Shown here: in pieces, positions 4,352 through 5,217 of the stretch
How the letters are laid out: each line of letters opens with the position of its first letter
How positions within the stretch are numbered: position 1 is the first letter of the stretch
Assembly (NCBI GenBank): GCA_020058465.1
Contig: JAGVDZ010000163.1
Coordinates: 1 to 5,217 of the forward strand
DNA from: Parachlamydiales bacterium
GTDB taxonomy: Bacteria; Chlamydiota; Chlamydiia; Chlamydiales; SM23-39
Direction: 5' to 3'
Length of the DNA stretch: 5,217 nt
Notes under the pieces: generated by a model
What the model saw: only the letters and a program-made list of their open reading frames with translations
Databases searched by the model: none
Told to the model about the DNA's origin: nothing
Program-made: the position numbers and the translations under genes

Positions 4352-5217
4352 ATGCTTTAACACCTTCAGACGAGCGGGAGCTTCTGGTGGCATCGCCACC
4401 GTCGTACAAGGTTCCGATGCATCTAAAAGAAAGAATTTGGCGCGTTGTGTTTTTGGTGTTATCGATCTGCATCGTGCCGATCGGTCTTTACCGGGTTCTG
4501 CATTGGGCTGTTGGAAAATGCATTGTGCCTGTCACCAGCCGCTATATTGCCTCAAAATTTTGCAACGTTGATTTTGAGAGCCTTTCTCAAGGACGCCAGA
4601 ATCTTTTATTAGGTTTCACATTCAATAGCATGCCGTTTGTTGGAGAGAGAGTTACAATCGAGAGTGCTTACGGCGATCGTATCGATGCTATGATCCTTCA
4701 TAATCAATCGGTGCCAGATTCAGAAAGATGGTTGGTTAAAGCCCACGGCAATGCAGAGCATTATGAAATGCAGGGTCTCGGTTTTTCGATATTTCCACTG
4801 TTAGCAAAGACCAGCGCTCATGCTATTCTTTTTAATTATCCGAATGTTGGAGAAAGTTCAGGTTGGCTCACTCGAGGCTCTATGCAGAGTGCTTACGAAG
4901 CCGTCTTGCGATATCTTGAGGATTCGAAGCGTGGGCTCGGCGCGAAAGAAATCGTCATGGACCACTATTCGATAGGAGGAGGGGTGGGGAGCGATACGCT
5001 CCGACAACATCGATATCAAGAGGGCATCAAGTATGTAGCCATCTACGACCGTACCTTTGGGAGCCTAAGTCAGGTGATCAAAGATATGTTTTGTTCTTAC
5101 ATCGGATCGATTCTTAGTTGGCTTACAGCTATTTTGGGTTGGGACTTTCGTCTAGTTGAGCACATTAAGGTAACAAAAGTCCCATCCATTGTACTCCAAA
5201 GTCATGACACTCCGAGA
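4348..5217 (+). CDS. Membrane-anchored alpha/beta hydrolase, CHLPS 43 kDa / DUF818-like, 3' truncated by window end
   Basis: Function unknown; the chlamydial 43 kDa (CHLPS, DUF818) family is an alpha/beta-hydrolase-like group best known from chlamydiae. The first 290 codons are present without a stop; the family runs to roughly 350-400 residues, so the end is missing. Seen: one hydrophobic helix at about 33-51 following a basic stretch (KER), suggesting an N-terminal membrane anchor; a core strand then AHGN at 132-135 (oxyanion-hole His-Gly); FNYPNVGESSG at 162-172; YEAVLRYLED near 193-202; a nucleophile elbow HYSIGGG at 206-212 with candidate Ser208; IYDRTFGSLS at 232-241; and strand VPSIVLQSHD at 279-288, which may lead to the catalytic acid. 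The catalytic His would lie beyond the window. The elbow is unusual: the position two before Ser is His206 where the GxSxG consensus has Gly. The start at 4348 is the only in-frame ATG, GTG or TTG after the upstream stop and is probably reached by coupling to the leader frame. Family assignment is from memory of motifs, not a search. Confidence 0.8.
   Translation, partial: MNALTPSDERELLVASPPSYKVPMHLKERIWRVVFLVLSICIVPIGLYRVLHWAVGKCIVPVTSRYIASKFCNVDFESLSQGRQNLLLGFTFNSMPFVGERVTIESAYGDRIDAMILHNQSVPDSERWLVKAHGNAEHYEMQGLGFSIFPLLAKTSAHAILFNYPNVGESSGWLTRGSMQSAYEAVLRYLEDSKRGLGAKEIVMDHYSIGGGVGSDTLRQHRYQEGIKYVAIYDRTFGSLSQVIKDMFCSYIGSILSWLTAILGWDFRLVEHIKVTKVPSIVLQSHDTPR
4386..4400 (+). repeat. Perfect 6-bp GC-rich hairpin early in the hydrolase gene
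   Basis: GGTGGC, loop ATC, GCCACC, about 40 nt after the start codon (codons 13-18). A stable stem here could slow ribosomes or mask the early coding region; there is no T tract, so it is not a terminator. Confidence 0.6.
4975..5002 (+). repeat. G-rich tract followed by a 6-bp hairpin in the hydrolase gene
   Basis: Four G runs with single-base spacers (GG, GG, GGGG, GGGG; 4975-4989) could form a two-tetrad G-quadruplex on the coding strand. They run into GGAGCG, loop ATA, CGCTCC (4988-5002), a perfect stem. The stretch encodes the glycine-rich end of the nucleophile elbow. Confidence 0.55.

Noticed and set aside
4266..4472. 68-codon minus-strand frame across the divergent intergenic region
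   Set aside because: It runs through the AT-rich gap and opposite the start of the hydrolase, and the translation is low complexity (Ser/Lys/Arg) with no ribosome site.
1..5217. CRISPR array, insertion sequence, tRNA, toxin-antitoxin or other defence system
   Set aside because: No regularly spaced repeats, transposase or integrase motifs, cloverleaf-like sequence or paired small genes were seen; genes fill nearly the whole window.

Overview
The window holds five protein-coding genes packed almost without gaps. It looks like the chromosome of a Chlamydiae-type (Chlamydia-related) intracellular bacterium. Evidence for that assignment: the truncated last gene reads as a member of the chlamydial 43 kDa 'CHLPS' / DUF818 alpha/beta-hydrolase family, next to a TyrP-type aromatic amino acid permease as found in chlamydiae, and ribosome binding sites are weak or absent. 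No rRNA, tRNA or other taxonomic marker is present, so the assignment is an inference at moderate confidence.

Layout: (1) 50-2360 and on to 3079, plus strand: three genes in tight array. These are class II fumarase (fumC), a 294-residue putative outer-membrane beta-barrel protein of unknown family, and a SpoU/RlmB-type 2'-O-ribose methyltransferase. fumC and the barrel gene are 22 nt apart; the barrel gene and the methyltransferase share an ATGA stop/start overlap. (2) 3067-4260, minus strand: a TyrP-like permease whose 3' end overlaps the end of the methyltransferase by 13 nt, tail to tail. (3) 4261-4347: an AT-rich divergent intergenic region, the only appreciable non-coding stretch. (4) 4348-5217 and beyond, plus strand: the first 290 codons of a membrane-anchored alpha/beta hydrolase of the CHLPS/DUF818 type, cut by the window end. 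It is preceded by a tiny reading frame that owns the only good Shine-Dalgarno sequence nearby and overlaps the hydrolase start by ATGA.

The genes do not form one pathway. Fumarase is central metabolism, the methyltransferase acts in ribosome maturation, the permease imports aromatic amino acids, and the two unrecognised or lineage-specific proteins (barrel and hydrolase) probably belong to the cell surface or host interface. No mobile element, CRISPR array, toxin-antitoxin pair, integrase or RNA gene was seen. The points most worth a second look are the coupled leader ORF before the hydrolase, the non-glycine nucleophile elbow of that hydrolase and the G-rich tract that encodes it, and the orphan barrel gene translationally coupled to an rRNA methyltransferase.
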